A DNA stretch of 64,000 bases from Aquiflexum lacus (GCF_015476655.1 NZ_JABFHF010000030.1:1-64000); one strand, 5' to 3'; numbered from the stretch's first letter, positions 36,970 to 46,271 are shown. Translations and numbers: made by a program. The notes: generated from the sequence alone by a model not told the origin.

Positions 36970-38004
36970 TCATTTTTTATTTCTCAATATTTTGACAATC
37001 CTGCCATAAATGATTTCCCCCAAATTCCAGTTATATCCGTCAAAATTGCTTGTATTATTGAATTGGATGACAACCATGTCCAGATCTTTGTGGTATTTCG
37101 CAATACTCTGATAGCCAGGAAGCAGACCAGTATGTTCGTACACATAAATGGAGGAATAGATTTCCTGCTCGCCTTCATTAAACAGCGAACCGTCGTTCAA
37201 TGCACGCAAGAAAATCCCCACATCTTCTGCTGTAGCAAGCATCAAGCCAGTATCTTCAGTTTTGAAATCGGTGTCAACACCAACATAATAGCCACTCATC
37301 ACTTCTGCTATATCCACTTCATGCAAGGATCCGAAGGTATTTTTCAGCCCCATTGGTATCAGGATTTCCTCCTTGATATATTGCTGATGACTATAACCCA
37401 AGGTTTTATCAATGAGATCAGAAATCAGCATATAATTGGTATTTGAATAACCATAACCTTCACCTGCTTCAAAGTCAGCCGGAAGATCCAGGGCGTATGC
37501 AAGGGTTTCCTGTTTATTCTTTGGCGGTTTAGTCCAATAATCAGGATGGTTTACAAAATCGGGTATGCCACTCCGATGCTGCAGCATCATTCTCAAGGTT
37601 ATTTTTTCAGAATTTTCAATTCGCCCTGCAAGTTCCGGGAAGTAATCGGCGAGTGTTGTATCCAAAGACAAACGTCCTTCATTTACTAATTTTGCGGTAG
37701 CCACAGCAATATATAACTTGGTGATACTGGCAATCTTGAATAAGGCTTGCGGATAGGCAGGTATTTTATTTTTTCGGTCATGCCAGCCTGCCGCATAAAA
37801 CTCCGGTGGCTTTCCCGCTTGGTCCACGTAAACAATCATTCCATCAAATCCATAACCGATACCTTCCGCTAATTGCTCTTGAACGGTATCAGGCAGTGGT
37901 AAAATCCAAGCCTTTACCAAAACCCAAGGCACAAAGTACAAGGAGCTGATGCTTGCAACAATGAATATTATTCTGAGAATTTTTTTCGATTGGTTTTTGG
38001 TCAT
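36970..38004 (-). CDS. serine hydrolase (class C beta-lactamase/AmpH-like family)
   Basis: 344 residues with an N-terminal hydrophobic anchor or signal (ILRIIFIVASISSLYFVPWV). The catalytic SxxK is SITK in FKIASITKLYIAVATAKL, the YxN is in GYSNTNYML, and a late HTG motif is in YEHTGLLPGYQS. This family includes DD-peptidases, esterases and beta-lactamases, and the sequence alone does not choose between them. Not necessarily a resistance gene. Confidence 0.87.
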   Translation of the reverse strand: MTKNQSKKILRIIFIVASISSLYFVPWVLVKAWILPLPDTVQEQLAEGIGYGFDGMIVYVDQAGKPPEFYAAGWHDRKNKIPAYPQALFKIASITKLYIAVATAKLVNEGRLSLDTTLADYFPELAGRIENSEKITLRMMLQHRSGIPDFVNHPDYWTKPPKNKQETLAYALDLPADFEAGEGYGYSNTNYMLISDLIDKTLGYSHQQYIKEEILIPMGLKNTFGSLHEVDIAEVMSGYYVGVDTDFKTEDTGLMLATAEDVGIFLRALNDGSLFNEGEQEIYSSIYVYEHTGLLPGYQSIAKYHKDLDMVVIQFNNTSNFDGYNWNLGEIIYGRIVKILRNKK

Positions 38005-38054
38005 GGCTTACAAAGTTCTCCCACTTTTTTAGACTTTCTAGCAAATTGAGTATA

Positions 38055-38702
38055 CTATATGGAATGCTGATCTCTCAGTTCTTCCATTTCAGCAAGCGCA
38101 TCCTCCAGCTTTTTCAATATTCCCCCATAAAGCGCGCTAACATCCTCCTTATGAATCCTCTTACTGAATACGCTCATTAAGATAGCTGCAACAATTATGA
38201 CCAGTGAGGTGTAGGTATGGAATCCAAAAATTAAATCAGTTGTACGCTCTGCTACAAGTTCTCTCATGCCGGCAAAAACATCTGACATCCAAATCCCGAA
38301 GTAAAAGGTAAGTAACAGAAGAGGATAAACTACCCGGTACATTTTGCCATAGCGGTCGATAGAGTGATCAATCCAATCTTTAAATGATTTTAGAAAAAAA
38401 TAGCTGCTTTGTCCCTTATCAATCCCTTCTAAAGTCTTTAGTTCATAATAAGCCGTATAAGCGATATAAATCAACATAATGAATAAAATGCTACCTGCTA
38501 TCAGGGCACCAATAAGATAGGAACCTACAAAAAGGATCACTGCACCGATGATGATCCCCCATATATTCATCTGGAACATCTTCTTGAATTTTTCGATAAG
38601 GTGTATCGACTTACGGTTATAGAGATCATTTACTTTTGGGGCCACTAAAGCATCGCTATCCAAAAACCCCTGCTTCCATATTGATTCAATTGACTTTTCC
38701 AT
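38055..38702 (-). CDS. membrane protein coupled to an ECF sigma factor
   Basis: 215 residues with a cytoplasmic N-terminal region of about 45 residues and four transmembrane segments (about 47-90 as a pair, 122-145 and 160-180). Its start lies inside the end of the sigma-factor gene (17-bp overlap), a common arrangement for anti-sigma factors. No zinc-binding ASD motif is seen, so calling it anti-sigma is an inference from position only. Confidence 0.7.
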   Translation of the reverse strand: MEKSIESIWKQGFLDSDALVAPKVNDLYNRKSIHLIEKFKKMFQMNIWGIIIGAVILFVGSYLIGALIAGSILFIMLIYIAYTAYYELKTLEGIDKGQSSYFFLKSFKDWIDHSIDRYGKMYRVVYPLLLLTFYFGIWMSDVFAGMRELVAERTTDLIFGFHTYTSLVIIVAAILMSVFSKRIHKEDVSALYGGILKKLEDALAEMEELRDQHSI

Positions 38703-39177
38703 CTAATATTTTTTTTAATCGTTCTTTAATTCTTTTGATCCGGACACCGACATTGTTGGCATTTGTGCCTGTGATTTCGGCTATTTCCTGATAAGACTTT
38801 TCGTCCAGGTAAAGTAATATCACTCCCCTATCTACTTCAGATAAACTTTTAATGGCATCATACAATTGATTGAGGGCCTCGTCCGGAAATGCCTGAGTAC
38901 TTTCTGCCAATTCGTTGGGCAAAAATTCAGAATTAAAAAACTGCTGATTGTTTTTCTTTTTTTTCAGCATGGTCAAACTCACATTCAAAGCCAGTCTATA
39001 CACCCAAGTAGACCATTCGGATTGCCCGCGGAAGTTGTTTCTGGTTCTCCAGATTTGTAAGCACACCTCCTGATAGTAATCTTCAAAGTCTTCCTGTGAA
39101 TTGGTATATGCCCTGCATATCTTTATGATGATGGCCGCATAAGGCTTGATCGATATGGTATAGAAGTCCTTGCTCAA
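38686..39177 (-). CDS. ECF RNA polymerase sigma factor
   Basis: 163 residues with region 2 (DYYQEVCLQIWRTRNNFRG, WSTWVYRLALNVSL) and region 4 (VILLYLDEKSYQEIAEITGT, NNVGVRIKRIKERLKKIL). The start is a TTG at 39177. It is followed, with overlap, by a membrane protein that may regulate it, and preceded by a small membrane-protein gene. Confidence 0.92.
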   Translation of the reverse strand: MSKDFYTISIKPYAAIIIKICRAYTNSQEDFEDYYQEVCLQIWRTRNNFRGQSEWSTWVYRLALNVSLTMLKKKKNNQQFFNSEFLPNELAESTQAFPDEALNQLYDAIKSLSEVDRGVILLYLDEKSYQEIAEITGTNANNVGVRIKRIKERLKKILDGKVN

Positions 39178-39196
39178 GCTTTTATTTTTTCATTTT

Positions 39197-39649
39197 TTAA
39201 ATCAGGTTTCCAGAAGCTTTGGCCTGCGATTCCAGATAAGCTGCTATGATTATTCCTGCTAGTGTTCCGACTGAAACCCCAAGAGAAATACCCAAAGAAC
39301 GCTCTAGACTGGAAAGTAATATAATTCCAAATAGTAACCCTACAGCGCTCCCAAGGATAATACCCAGGATGATGTAGTACCCTTTGGCAATCAAAGAAAA
39401 AGTTTCTGCCAAATACTTTTTAAAACGCTGAAGTGCATTTTTAAAATGCTTGATGCCTTCTGGGGTACTGCTGTTTAAAGCCAAAGCTTCGAGTTCCGTC
39501 TCTATGGATTGAATTTCAGACTTGGTAAAGCTTCTATTTTCCAGATGGGTAAGAATCTTGATAAAATCCCTGTACACCTTAATTTCAGACTTTTTGGTCG
39601 TCTCGGATCCTAAACAGTTGAATAGGTTAATTGCATTTTTGAGTGTCAT
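39197..39649 (-). CDS. small membrane protein of unknown function
   Basis: 150 residues. The N-terminal 85 are soluble and helical (FRDFIK-like, charged). The C-terminal part has two Gly-rich hydrophobic helices (GYYIILGIILGSAVGLLFGI and LGISLGVSVGTLAGIIIAAY). It ends 19 bp before the sigma gene and is probably in the same unit. No family recognised. Confidence 0.65.
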   Translation of the reverse strand: MTLKNAINLFNCLGSETTKKSEIKVYRDFIKILTHLENRSFTKSEIQSIETELEALALNSSTPEGIKHFKNALQRFKKYLAETFSLIAKGYYIILGIILGSAVGLLFGIILLSSLERSLGISLGVSVGTLAGIIIAAYLESQAKASGNLI

Positions 39650-39969
39650 AATTTATTCTTTACCTGTTTAGTGGCCCAAGTCGCAGAATTATTACACCCT
39701 CAAGAAAAAAATCATAAAATAAAGCCGATTTCGTTACTATTCATCAACTATCGATATCTCCTGCCCGGAATGACCATTCCATTTGTTGGTCAAGATCTTG
39801 TCTTAAGAGCAGATTTAATTGGGCAGTATGGTGTTGCGTGTGTCTCAGATTATTGAGTAGAATTTCCAAAATCGGATAATCCATATCATTTCTTTCATAG
39901 ATTTTAAGTAGGTTTTGGTCTGAAAAGCCCGCTATCCTCTGCTTGCACCCAAGTGCTCTTGAAACCTGA
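39650..39969. other. intergenic region, no feature recognised
   Basis: 320 bp. A short plus-strand frame (39671-39856) has no recognisable product or good start context and is not called. No repeat or terminator was seen. Confidence 0.45.
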
Positions 39970-40233
39970 TTATTTCTCCTCTTTTCTCTGTTCCAATATT
40001 TTCACGATACTGATATATCGAACCATTGTGGTTGAAATGACAATTACCAACATGCCCAACATTACTGTCCCCAGGGTGTTATTGGCTTCCCAGGTTCCTG
40101 TTGCAAGTTTATAGATGAAAAAAACCGCGTACAGAATCACTAGACTGCTCATGATGATAAGAACAGCTTTTAAAGTCTTTATTTTAGACTGTAGTTCTAC
40201 TGTGCTTAATTCCTGTAGTTCTTCTTTTTTCAT
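39970..40233 (-). CDS. small two-helix membrane protein
   Basis: 87 residues with a charged N-terminus (MKKEELQELSTVELQSKIKT), two transmembrane helices (about 24-45 and 55-78) and a basic tail. It resembles small Bacteroidota membrane proteins of unknown role. It lies 14 bp after the DUF5996 gene and is probably in its operon. Confidence 0.7.
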   Translation of the reverse strand: MKKEELQELSTVELQSKIKTLKAVLIIMSSLVILYAVFFIYKLATGTWEANNTLGTVMLGMLVIVISTTMVRYISIVKILEQRKEEK

Positions 40234-40247
40234 CTGCTATTTTTTTT

Positions 40248-41171
40248 TTATCCATGGTTTCGTTCTAATTTGTTTCTGTCCCAATTTGATGTGACTGCTG
40301 CTGCCTCATAACTGCTCTGCAAAAACGTAAGGAGCATTCCTTCGGGATCGTCCGACTTTCGAACATCTTCATACTTCAGAAAAAACTCACCCATTTCAGG
40401 GCTGTAAAAGGCTTCATCGGGCAATACCTTTTGTTGACTAAATGCAGGATCGGCAGGGTAAGCATAGGTGTAAAATGCCGGTGGAAAATCTTGGGATCCC
40501 GGCCAAAATCCAGCACTAAAAACCTCCTGGGAATAGGCTTCCTGCATTACCTCTAAAGGCATATTGGGCACCCCGCCCTGATGCAATGGGGCAGGACGTC
40601 CAGAAAACCGGGTGACGGCCAAATCAAAAGCCCCCCAAAACAGGTGCACAGGACTGCTTTTGCCAACAAAACCACCTCTGAAATCGCTGAAAACCTGATT
40701 GGCTTTCAACATGGCATGCCACAACGCGCTAGCGACCTCAGGATCATAGGTCTTGTTCAGTGTATTTTCATGGAAAGGAATGGCAGGATCCATCTCATTC
40801 GGGCTTCCATGGATTTTCACATCAATGCCCAATTCAGAGAGCTTTTCAAATAGTTCAGTATAGAAGTCGGCCACCGTCATGGGCCGAAGATCAAAACTCA
40901 AAGTTTGCTCATTTGTACGTTCAATAAAAACCTTGTGCTTTTCAAAGTCAAATTCGATTTGAAAAACACATCCTTTATAGGGAATACCTTGGGTAGTGTA
41001 TCCATGAGCGCTAAGGTACAAGGTAACATGCCAGGAGTGGTTTTGCCAGGGCATCGCCTGCAACCGAATTTTACCCACTATCTGAATCCACTGATGCAGG
41101 GTTTCCATGGTATCTTTCAGTTTGGCGAATTCCAAGATTGGCCAAGCTACAGGGATATGTTTTGTTTCCAT
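40248..41171 (-). CDS. DUF5996 family protein
   Basis: 307 residues, matching the DUF5996 pattern: N-terminal VAWPILEFAKLKDTMETLHQ, then PWQNHSWHVTLYLSAHG, a central LFWGAFDLAVTRFSGR and GFWPGSQDFPPAFYTYAYP. The family has no established function. It follows the Fer4_19 gene by 3 bp, suggesting a redox-linked pair. Confidence 0.85.
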   Translation of the reverse strand: METKHIPVAWPILEFAKLKDTMETLHQWIQIVGKIRLQAMPWQNHSWHVTLYLSAHGYTTQGIPYKGCVFQIEFDFEKHKVFIERTNEQTLSFDLRPMTVADFYTELFEKLSELGIDVKIHGSPNEMDPAIPFHENTLNKTYDPEVASALWHAMLKANQVFSDFRGGFVGKSSPVHLFWGAFDLAVTRFSGRPAPLHQGGVPNMPLEVMQEAYSQEVFSAGFWPGSQDFPPAFYTYAYPADPAFSQQKVLPDEAFYSPEMGEFFLKYEDVRKSDDPEGMLLTFLQSSYEAAAVTSNWDRNKLERNHG

Positions 41172-41174
41172 AGT

Positions 41175-41390
41175 TCAGGTATCATTGTTTACAGTAAAGC
41201 TCAAAGCACCGGATGGGCATTGATTGACTTGATTTTTCAGGTCTTCCGTGGAAGCATTCCCAATGCTGATCCAGGGAGATTCTTTTGGTTTGTAAACATC
41301 AGGTAATAATTTCACACAAATACCTGCATGCTGGCAAAGCTTGGGTTGCCATTTGATGGTAATTTCGCCGTTTGAATATTCTTTGTTCAT
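41175..41390 (-). CDS. divergent 4Fe-4S mono-cluster protein (Fer4_19)
   Basis: 71 residues with Cys in KLCQHAGICVKLLPDV and NQCPSGALSF, the pattern of the small Fer4_19 domain. In this family the domain often accompanies acetyltransferases or DUFs. It is 3 bp upstream of DUF5996 and likely transfers electrons, though this is inferred. Confidence 0.87.
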   Translation of the reverse strand: MNKEYSNGEITIKWQPKLCQHAGICVKLLPDVYKPKESPWISIGNASTEDLKNQVNQCPSGALSFTVNNDT

Positions 41391-41463
41391 AATGGTTAAA
41401 GTTATAATGTCAAATTAAAGCACTAATTTTTTCCCCCGCATTCATGTAGATGAATAAAATCTC

Positions 41464-42003
41464 CTATTCTGAAGAAGCTATTTTCGACCTGATGGTACTG
41501 AGGGCTTGAGGAGTAATACCCAAAAATGCTGCTATCATACGCTGAGGAATCCTGTTGGGCAGTTCGGGATAGGTTTTAAGAAAATAGGCATACCTATCTA
41601 CCGCAGGAGCACTCAACAGCATCATGACCCTTCTTTGTAATATGCCCATTCTTCTGTATAGCAGGTGGGTATAATTGATGAAATCTTCTTTTGACAGGTT
41701 GACGAATGAGAAGATCTCCTTATCAAAAATGATGACTTCGGCATCTTCTATGCAATCTATAAACAACTCCCCGGGTCTGTCAAACTCCAAAGATTCTACG
41801 TCACCTATAATCCAGCCTTCGGATGCAAAACTAAAAATGTGCTCCTTCCCTTTACTATCGAGAATAAAACTCCGCAATATTCCTTTTTTAACAAAGAACC
41901 TATGGGCACTTGAACCACCGGGCTGTAGTAAAATATCGCCTTTTTTAAAGTTTGTTGTTTTTACACTTGGGTCATTTTCCAATATGTGTTTTAACTCTTC
42001 CAT
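41464..42003 (-). CDS. Crp/Fnr-family cyclic-nucleotide-binding-type regulator
   Basis: 179 residues. The N-terminal beta-roll (about 20-115) includes GDILLQPGGSSAHRFFVKKG. The C-terminal winged HTH is short (PQRMIAAFLGITPQALSTIR). The conserved Arg/Ser of cAMP pockets are not obvious, so the ligand is uncertain. Its promoter contains a perfect palindrome (42026-42040) that may be an autoregulatory operator. It may control the Fer4_19/DUF5996 genes downstream. Confidence 0.9.
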   Translation of the reverse strand: MEELKHILENDPSVKTTNFKKGDILLQPGGSSAHRFFVKKGILRSFILDSKGKEHIFSFASEGWIIGDVESLEFDRPGELFIDCIEDAEVIIFDKEIFSFVNLSKEDFINYTHLLYRRMGILQRRVMMLLSAPAVDRYAYFLKTYPELPNRIPQRMIAAFLGITPQALSTIRSKIASSE

Positions 42004-42025
42004 GGGCTTGTAATGCTGACTTAAT

Positions 42026-42040
42026 CAAATATAATATTTG
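42026..42040 (-). promoter_or_regulatory. -7 box overlapping a perfect 15-bp palindrome before the Crp/Fnr gene
   Basis: CAAATATAATATTTG is an exact palindrome around a central A. On the minus strand it supplies TATATTTG, a perfect TAnnTTTG -7 box; a TTTG 23 bp further upstream (42060-42057) could be the -33 element. An operator overlapping the -7 box suggests negative control. Confidence 0.55.
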
Positions 42041-42229
42041 TTATCAAGTCTTTCGCCAAAATACCGCTCTTTCAATCCTTTATCAAGTGAACTTTCTATA
42101 CCGGTGATGCTACCAAAACACTCACCTATCCTCTCCTCCGTCCGAATCTTTATTTAAGGGGCAGTATTTTTTTCTGGTGAAATTGAATAGAGTCTTGGAA
42201 TCAAATTAAGGATTCACGGCTATGGGTTC

Positions 42230-42392
42230 GGCTTTCTATTTAAAATGTTTCTGATTCTTGAAATCTGCAGGCTAAAAATATCGCAAATATTGGGAACAAA
42301 ATTTTCTTTACCATCTTTCCTGTATTTCACTTAAGATTTTTTCTACACGTTCCTATTTCCTTACCAATCTTCAACATAAGCTGGTCATTCTA
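42230..42392 (-). pseudogene. remnant of the 192-residue membrane-protein gene (copy A of a duplication)
   Basis: 42230-42270 matches the 3' end of the gene at 45703-45742. 42270-42345 matches its 5' end and upstream flank at 46227-46300, and similarity continues into the esterase 3' end. About 480 bp of the coding sequence is missing between them. The junction falls at a CTG(T/C)AGG microhomology present at both ends in copy B. Only the first dozen codons and the last ten survive. Confidence 0.8.
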
Positions 42393-43265
42393 TCATTTTG
42401 ATTTTGTGTAAATCAATTCCATTCCATCGTATATAGCTTGTGGTAAAACGGAATGGTGATCTGCATTTTCGTATTGTTTATATGTGAATTTTAATTTTCC
42501 ATTATTTTCCGACTTTATTTTCTCGACCAGTATAGCCATTGGTCCTTTCATCATTTTGATTTCTGCTGTTCCCATTGCAGTAAACATTTTGGATTCTCTT
42601 TTACTTACAACGGATGCTTTATCCCGGAATATTTCTGAATCGTTCCACCATACTGAAGGTGCAAGCAAAATGTAATTGGAAAACAAATCACTGTGATTTA
42701 AATAGGAATAAAAACCCAACAAGCCGCCTAACGAATGCCCCATTATACCCCTTGATGCACTGTCCACCTTATAATCGCTTTCTATAGATGGAATGATTTG
42801 CTGTTTAAAAAATAGCAGAAATTCTTCTGCCCCACCGGTTGTTGTTTCATCCAATGGCACTTCTCCTAAATTGAACTTAAGGTTTGAGTTAAATTTGGAA
42901 GGTGTAAAGTCCATATTTCTTTGGAGGTTCCAGGCCCGTTCATCACCAACTGAAGAAATACCAACCAAAATCACATCTTCCATATTATTTGTTGTGGTTT
43001 TATTGGACAAGCTTAATAATCGGTAACACCCCGAAACCAAGTCTTTCAGCCACCATGCATCCAAATAGTAAAGAATTTTATATTCTTTTCCTTTCTGGTA
43101 ATCAAATGGCAGTGTGATGATCAAATTGTAAAGTTGACCATTGTCTCTTTTGATTTCTCTGGTGACTGTGGTCGGTTCTACGCTATCGAATGTATGGTTT
43201 TGCGCATGAGACAGGGAAGCCGTGAAAAAGATCATGAGAATTAGCAGGAGAGAATATTTGTTCAT
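42393..43265 (-). CDS. secreted alpha/beta-hydrolase esterase (PF00756-like)
   Basis: 290 residues with a signal peptide (MNKYSLLLILMIFFTASLSH). The nucleophile elbow GHSLGG is at about residues 172-177, and the likely catalytic His is in ENADHHSVLPQAI near the C-terminus. The family includes siderophore and feruloyl esterases; the substrate is not readable. It is the intact member of a duplicated pair; the second copy at 46.4 kb has lost its middle. Confidence 0.88.
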   Translation of the reverse strand: MNKYSLLLILMIFFTASLSHAQNHTFDSVEPTTVTREIKRDNGQLYNLIITLPFDYQKGKEYKILYYLDAWWLKDLVSGCYRLLSLSNKTTTNNMEDVILVGISSVGDERAWNLQRNMDFTPSKFNSNLKFNLGEVPLDETTTGGAEEFLLFFKQQIIPSIESDYKVDSASRGIMGHSLGGLLGFYSYLNHSDLFSNYILLAPSVWWNDSEIFRDKASVVSKRESKMFTAMGTAEIKMMKGPMAILVEKIKSENNGKLKFTYKQYENADHHSVLPQAIYDGMELIYTKSK

Positions 43266-43289
43266 AAAGTGATAGTTTGATAAATATAA

Positions 43290-44513
43290 TTACTTGATGG
43301 GTGTGGCCCAATCCGAATTTCTAACAAAAACTGTGTATTGTACATAAGGTTTGCCTTTATCATTCAATTCGGTTTTTCCCGCAAAAGGAAGTATTTGAAT
43401 GACCTTATTCAACCTTATTGAATTTGAATAAGGGGCATTTGGAGAGTTCATTTTCACTAAAGACTTATGATGATTAGGCGTCATCCTTTTAAAGTCTTTA
43501 ACGCCCACCACGTAAACCAAGAGCATATTATCAGCAGATAGTGACATTTTAGTATAAGCTCCATCATCTTGCATAAACGAGGGAAGTTGATTGCTGGGCC
43601 ATACCATATAACTATCCGTAAACATAAAATTGATAGACAATATCTTGTCAGTCAACTCCAAATCAGATTTTCTTATTTTTGAGGCTAAGGGATCACGGCC
43701 ATTTACTCTGTACTGAAATACATGAGCCAATCCAAAAAAACCATACAATTTTTGATCCACTAATTTATTCGTAGTATAATGGTATTGAAAATTTTTAAAC
43801 ATAATTTCCTCTCTGTCTATTTTATCGGTCACATAATCAAGATTTTTGCGGAGGTGAGATAATATTGCTAAAGTATCTTGGCTATCATTATTTTCTGTTA
43901 ATTCTTCCAATAGGCTTAAAACTGTGTAGTCCTCAGGATTTATTTTTTCAGGTGTCGCAGACATCGCTTTTAGATAATCAAAAACCAAGTTCCAATCTTG
44001 TGTTGCGTCTATCCCGATGAATTCAAATTTTTCATCTTCCGGTAAACTACTATAGAACTTTTGAAGGTTAAAGTACTTATCTAAATAATCCTGGTTATTT
44101 CTGCCTTGAATCACAACCCATTTTTTTAGAATTTTTTGTAACAGATCCGCATTACCATTTTTCATGAACTCGTTGAGTAGTGTAGCTTGTACAAAATCCA
44201 ATTCAGCAATGTAATGTCTAACACCATGATTTTTGTGTAAATAAATAAAGAAATCTACATCAAACTTAGACGGTTCGCTGACCCCATGAACTTCACCAAC
44301 CAAGATAACTTTACTTTTGCTTATATCATCAGCAATATTTCTGTATGAAAAAGACTCATTAATAGGAATAGTTTCGCTATTTTCTGTCAGATAATCAATA
44401 TACTCTTTTCCTGTGCTGTACTCCCACAAATGAAAAGCCCCATAACCAATTGCTGACAATAAACTGATCGCAAGAACTAATTTGAATGCAAACTTGAAAA
44501 ATTTCTTTACCAT
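43290..44513 (-). CDS. erythromycin-esterase/ChaN-like protein with N-terminal anchor
   Basis: 407 residues with an N-terminal transmembrane helix (FKLVLAISLLSAIGYGAFHL). The domain opens VILVGEVHGVSEPSKFDVDF, as in the EreA/ChaN/TraB group, with Glu and His candidates for catalysis (GEVHG) and a later GFFGLAHVFQYR. The function in this group is varied, and macrolide resistance should not be assumed. A fragment of a second copy remains at 46.65-46.72 kb. Confidence 0.75.
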   Translation of the reverse strand: MVKKFFKFAFKLVLAISLLSAIGYGAFHLWEYSTGKEYIDYLTENSETIPINESFSYRNIADDISKSKVILVGEVHGVSEPSKFDVDFFIYLHKNHGVRHYIAELDFVQATLLNEFMKNGNADLLQKILKKWVVIQGRNNQDYLDKYFNLQKFYSSLPEDEKFEFIGIDATQDWNLVFDYLKAMSATPEKINPEDYTVLSLLEELTENNDSQDTLAILSHLRKNLDYVTDKIDREEIMFKNFQYHYTTNKLVDQKLYGFFGLAHVFQYRVNGRDPLASKIRKSDLELTDKILSINFMFTDSYMVWPSNQLPSFMQDDGAYTKMSLSADNMLLVYVVGVKDFKRMTPNHHKSLVKMNSPNAPYSNSIRLNKVIQILPFAGKTELNDKGKPYVQYTVFVRNSDWATPIK

Positions 44514-44573
44514 ATTTTTTTTTGATTTAATATTTGGTCAGGTAATATGTCTATACCCAATGATTGAGATTTC

Positions 44574-44933
44574 TCACTTTATACCTTGTCCAAATGTCAA
44601 TAAGTTGTGGTCCGGGTCAAGTAAAGAAAATTCTTTCTGCCCCCAAGGTTTTGTTCCTAATTTCCCATTTGGATGAATTGAAACTTGGCTGTCCATAAAA
44701 GTTTGATATAGTTTATCAATGTTGTTTGTTCTGATATAAACTTGTCCATAGTTTTCTTTAGGGTTTAGGTCTTTGAATTCAAAGAAATGAATTTGAATAT
44801 AATCTTTAACAACCATTAAATAACCATCATAGTCGCTGTCTCCTAGTGTTTGAAAACCCAATCTGTTTACGTAATAATTTCTCGTTATTACCTTGTCACG
44901 CATTGGTAACTTTGGATTGATTGCTGTCAGCAT
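44574..44933 (-). CDS. VOC-family (bleomycin-resistance/glyoxalase-like) protein
   Basis: 119 residues with a beta-alpha-beta-beta-beta pattern and RNYYVNRLGFQTLGDSDYDG followed by LLDPDHNLLTFGQ. Metal ligands typical of enzymes are incomplete, which fits a binding-type bleomycin-resistance protein. Part of the accessory gene run. Confidence 0.85.
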   Translation of the reverse strand: MLTAINPKLPMRDKVITRNYYVNRLGFQTLGDSDYDGYLMVVKDYIQIHFFEFKDLNPKENYGQVYIRTNNIDKLYQTFMDSQVSIHPNGKLGTKPWGQKEFSLLDPDHNLLTFGQGIK

Positions 44934-44970
44934 ATTTTGATATGTTTATTACTTGTTTCTAACAAGTACA

Positions 44971-45627
44971 TTAAGATGCATCTGTTAATTTTCGAACTCT
45001 TAAAACCTGATATTTCCTTCTCCATATAGTAATCAAGGGAACAAGAAAAACAGTTGGAAGTAACCAAGCTACAATTTCAGGAAGTATGGAATTATTGACG
45101 ACAATAAAAGCAGTAATGGCTGCTATATAGCTACCGACCATTCTTTGTAGGTGGGTAGTAAGCCAAAAATTTTTGATAGTTGATAAGCCCTTAAAATTTC
45201 TATAGTCTTGTACAACGAATAGTATACTGATACTGCCAAACACAATAAGAACAATACCAAAATTATCATTTTTTACAATTGCGAAAATCCCATAAGCAAT
45301 GAAAATTAAACCAAAAATAAACATTGAAACAGTCACTATCCAATCAAGCGATTTAACATTACTGGTTTTCTTTTTCTCTAAATATCTTTTACCAGATAAT
45401 ATCATGTAGATGGTAAAAATTGCAATTATGAATAAAAAGTAATTTGGGTGCAAGTAAGACATTACAATTGCTAGAACGGAAGTGCTTAACATTGCATAAA
45501 AATATACATTACCTATTTTCTTATGCTTTTTGTCACCTTTCTTAGAAAACATGATGAAAGCTCCATAGAACAGACTTATCCCTCCACAAATAATATGTAA
45601 CGCCAATAAAATTTTGAATAATGTCAT
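44971..45627 (-). CDS. DUF2306-like multi-pass membrane protein
   Basis: 218 residues with about seven hydrophobic helices. HIICGGISLFYGAFIMFSKK with KKHKKIGNVYFYAM resembles DUF2306 membrane proteins. The function is unknown. A conserved palindromic spacer (near 45686) separates it from the 192-residue gene downstream. Confidence 0.75.
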   Translation of the reverse strand: MTLFKILLALHIICGGISLFYGAFIMFSKKGDKKHKKIGNVYFYAMLSTSVLAIVMSYLHPNYFLFIIAIFTIYMILSGKRYLEKKKTSNVKSLDWIVTVSMFIFGLIFIAYGIFAIVKNDNFGIVLIVFGSISILFVVQDYRNFKGLSTIKNFWLTTHLQRMVGSYIAAITAFIVVNNSILPEIVAWLLPTVFLVPLITIWRRKYQVLRVRKLTDAS

Positions 45628-45683
45628 TGTCTTTATTAATTAATTTTTGTTGAGATGAATTACTTTGAAAAGACTCAGTGTTT

Positions 45684-45705
45684 ATGCCGATGTTATGTGG
45701 TTGGC
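45684..45705 (-). repeat. inter-gene palindromic motif, copy 1
   Basis: Read on the minus strand it is GCCAACCACATAACATCGGC. A near-identical motif occurs at 49229-49248. It overlaps the last codons and stop of the 192-residue gene. Confidence 0.7.
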
Positions 45706-46271
45706 TTTCTATTTAAAATGTCCCTAATTCTTAAAATCTGTATTCTATGTGTTCTTTGAAGTAAAACCGGATAAAAATTTGAAATAAAGTTTAATAATGT
45801 GGTGAATAAAGCGATAGCGTAATGTCCCTTAAACAACATAAAAAATACCATAATTTGAATAACAATCAATGCTGCCAAGTGTCCGAATTCAGATTGCCTG
45901 GTTTGGTAATCAAAATTGTCCAAACCCAATTTTGTACCGTCAAAGAATTTCTGTCTATTTTCCTTCTTACCCCAAAATACAAGGAGAAGAAATTTTTTGA
46001 AGTATTCCACCTTCAAGAGTTTGGATAACCTGGAGATTAAATCCGGATCCTTGATACGATAATAATTTTCGCCCAATATTCGATTTGTCTTGTAGGCGAA
46101 TCCCGGAAATGCAAAAATTCCTGTAATAAATAAATTCAATAAGAAAGCAATTAAAATTTTGATCGGAAGGATGAGTTCCGCGGGTTCGGCAAACCAAAGT
46201 GTCTTTAACAATTCATAAGACCTGTAGGCCAAGAATATCGCAATTATTGGGAACAAAATTTTCTTCACCAT
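45693..46271 (-). CDS. multi-pass membrane protein of unknown function (copy B, intact)
   Basis: 192 residues with about four transmembrane segments (about 1-20, 35-62, and a pair at 130-175) and a basic cytoplasmic loop. The last six codons (NRKPTT) come from a short repeated inter-gene motif, so the native C-terminus may have been trimmed. The corresponding gene in copy A (42.23-42.39 kb) is deleted. No family recognised. Confidence 0.7.
   Translation of the reverse strand: MVKKILFPIIAIFLAYRSYELLKTLWFAEPAELILPIKILIAFLLNLFITGIFAFPGFAYKTNRILGENYYRIKDPDLISRLSKLLKVEYFKKFLLLVFWGKKENRQKFFDGTKLGLDNFDYQTRQSEFGHLAALIVIQIMVFFMLFKGHYAIALFTTLLNFISNFYPVLLQRTHRIQILRIRDILNRKPTT

Noticed and set aside
39671-39856. 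61-codon plus-strand gene
   Set aside because: No recognisable protein features and poor context between minus-strand genes.
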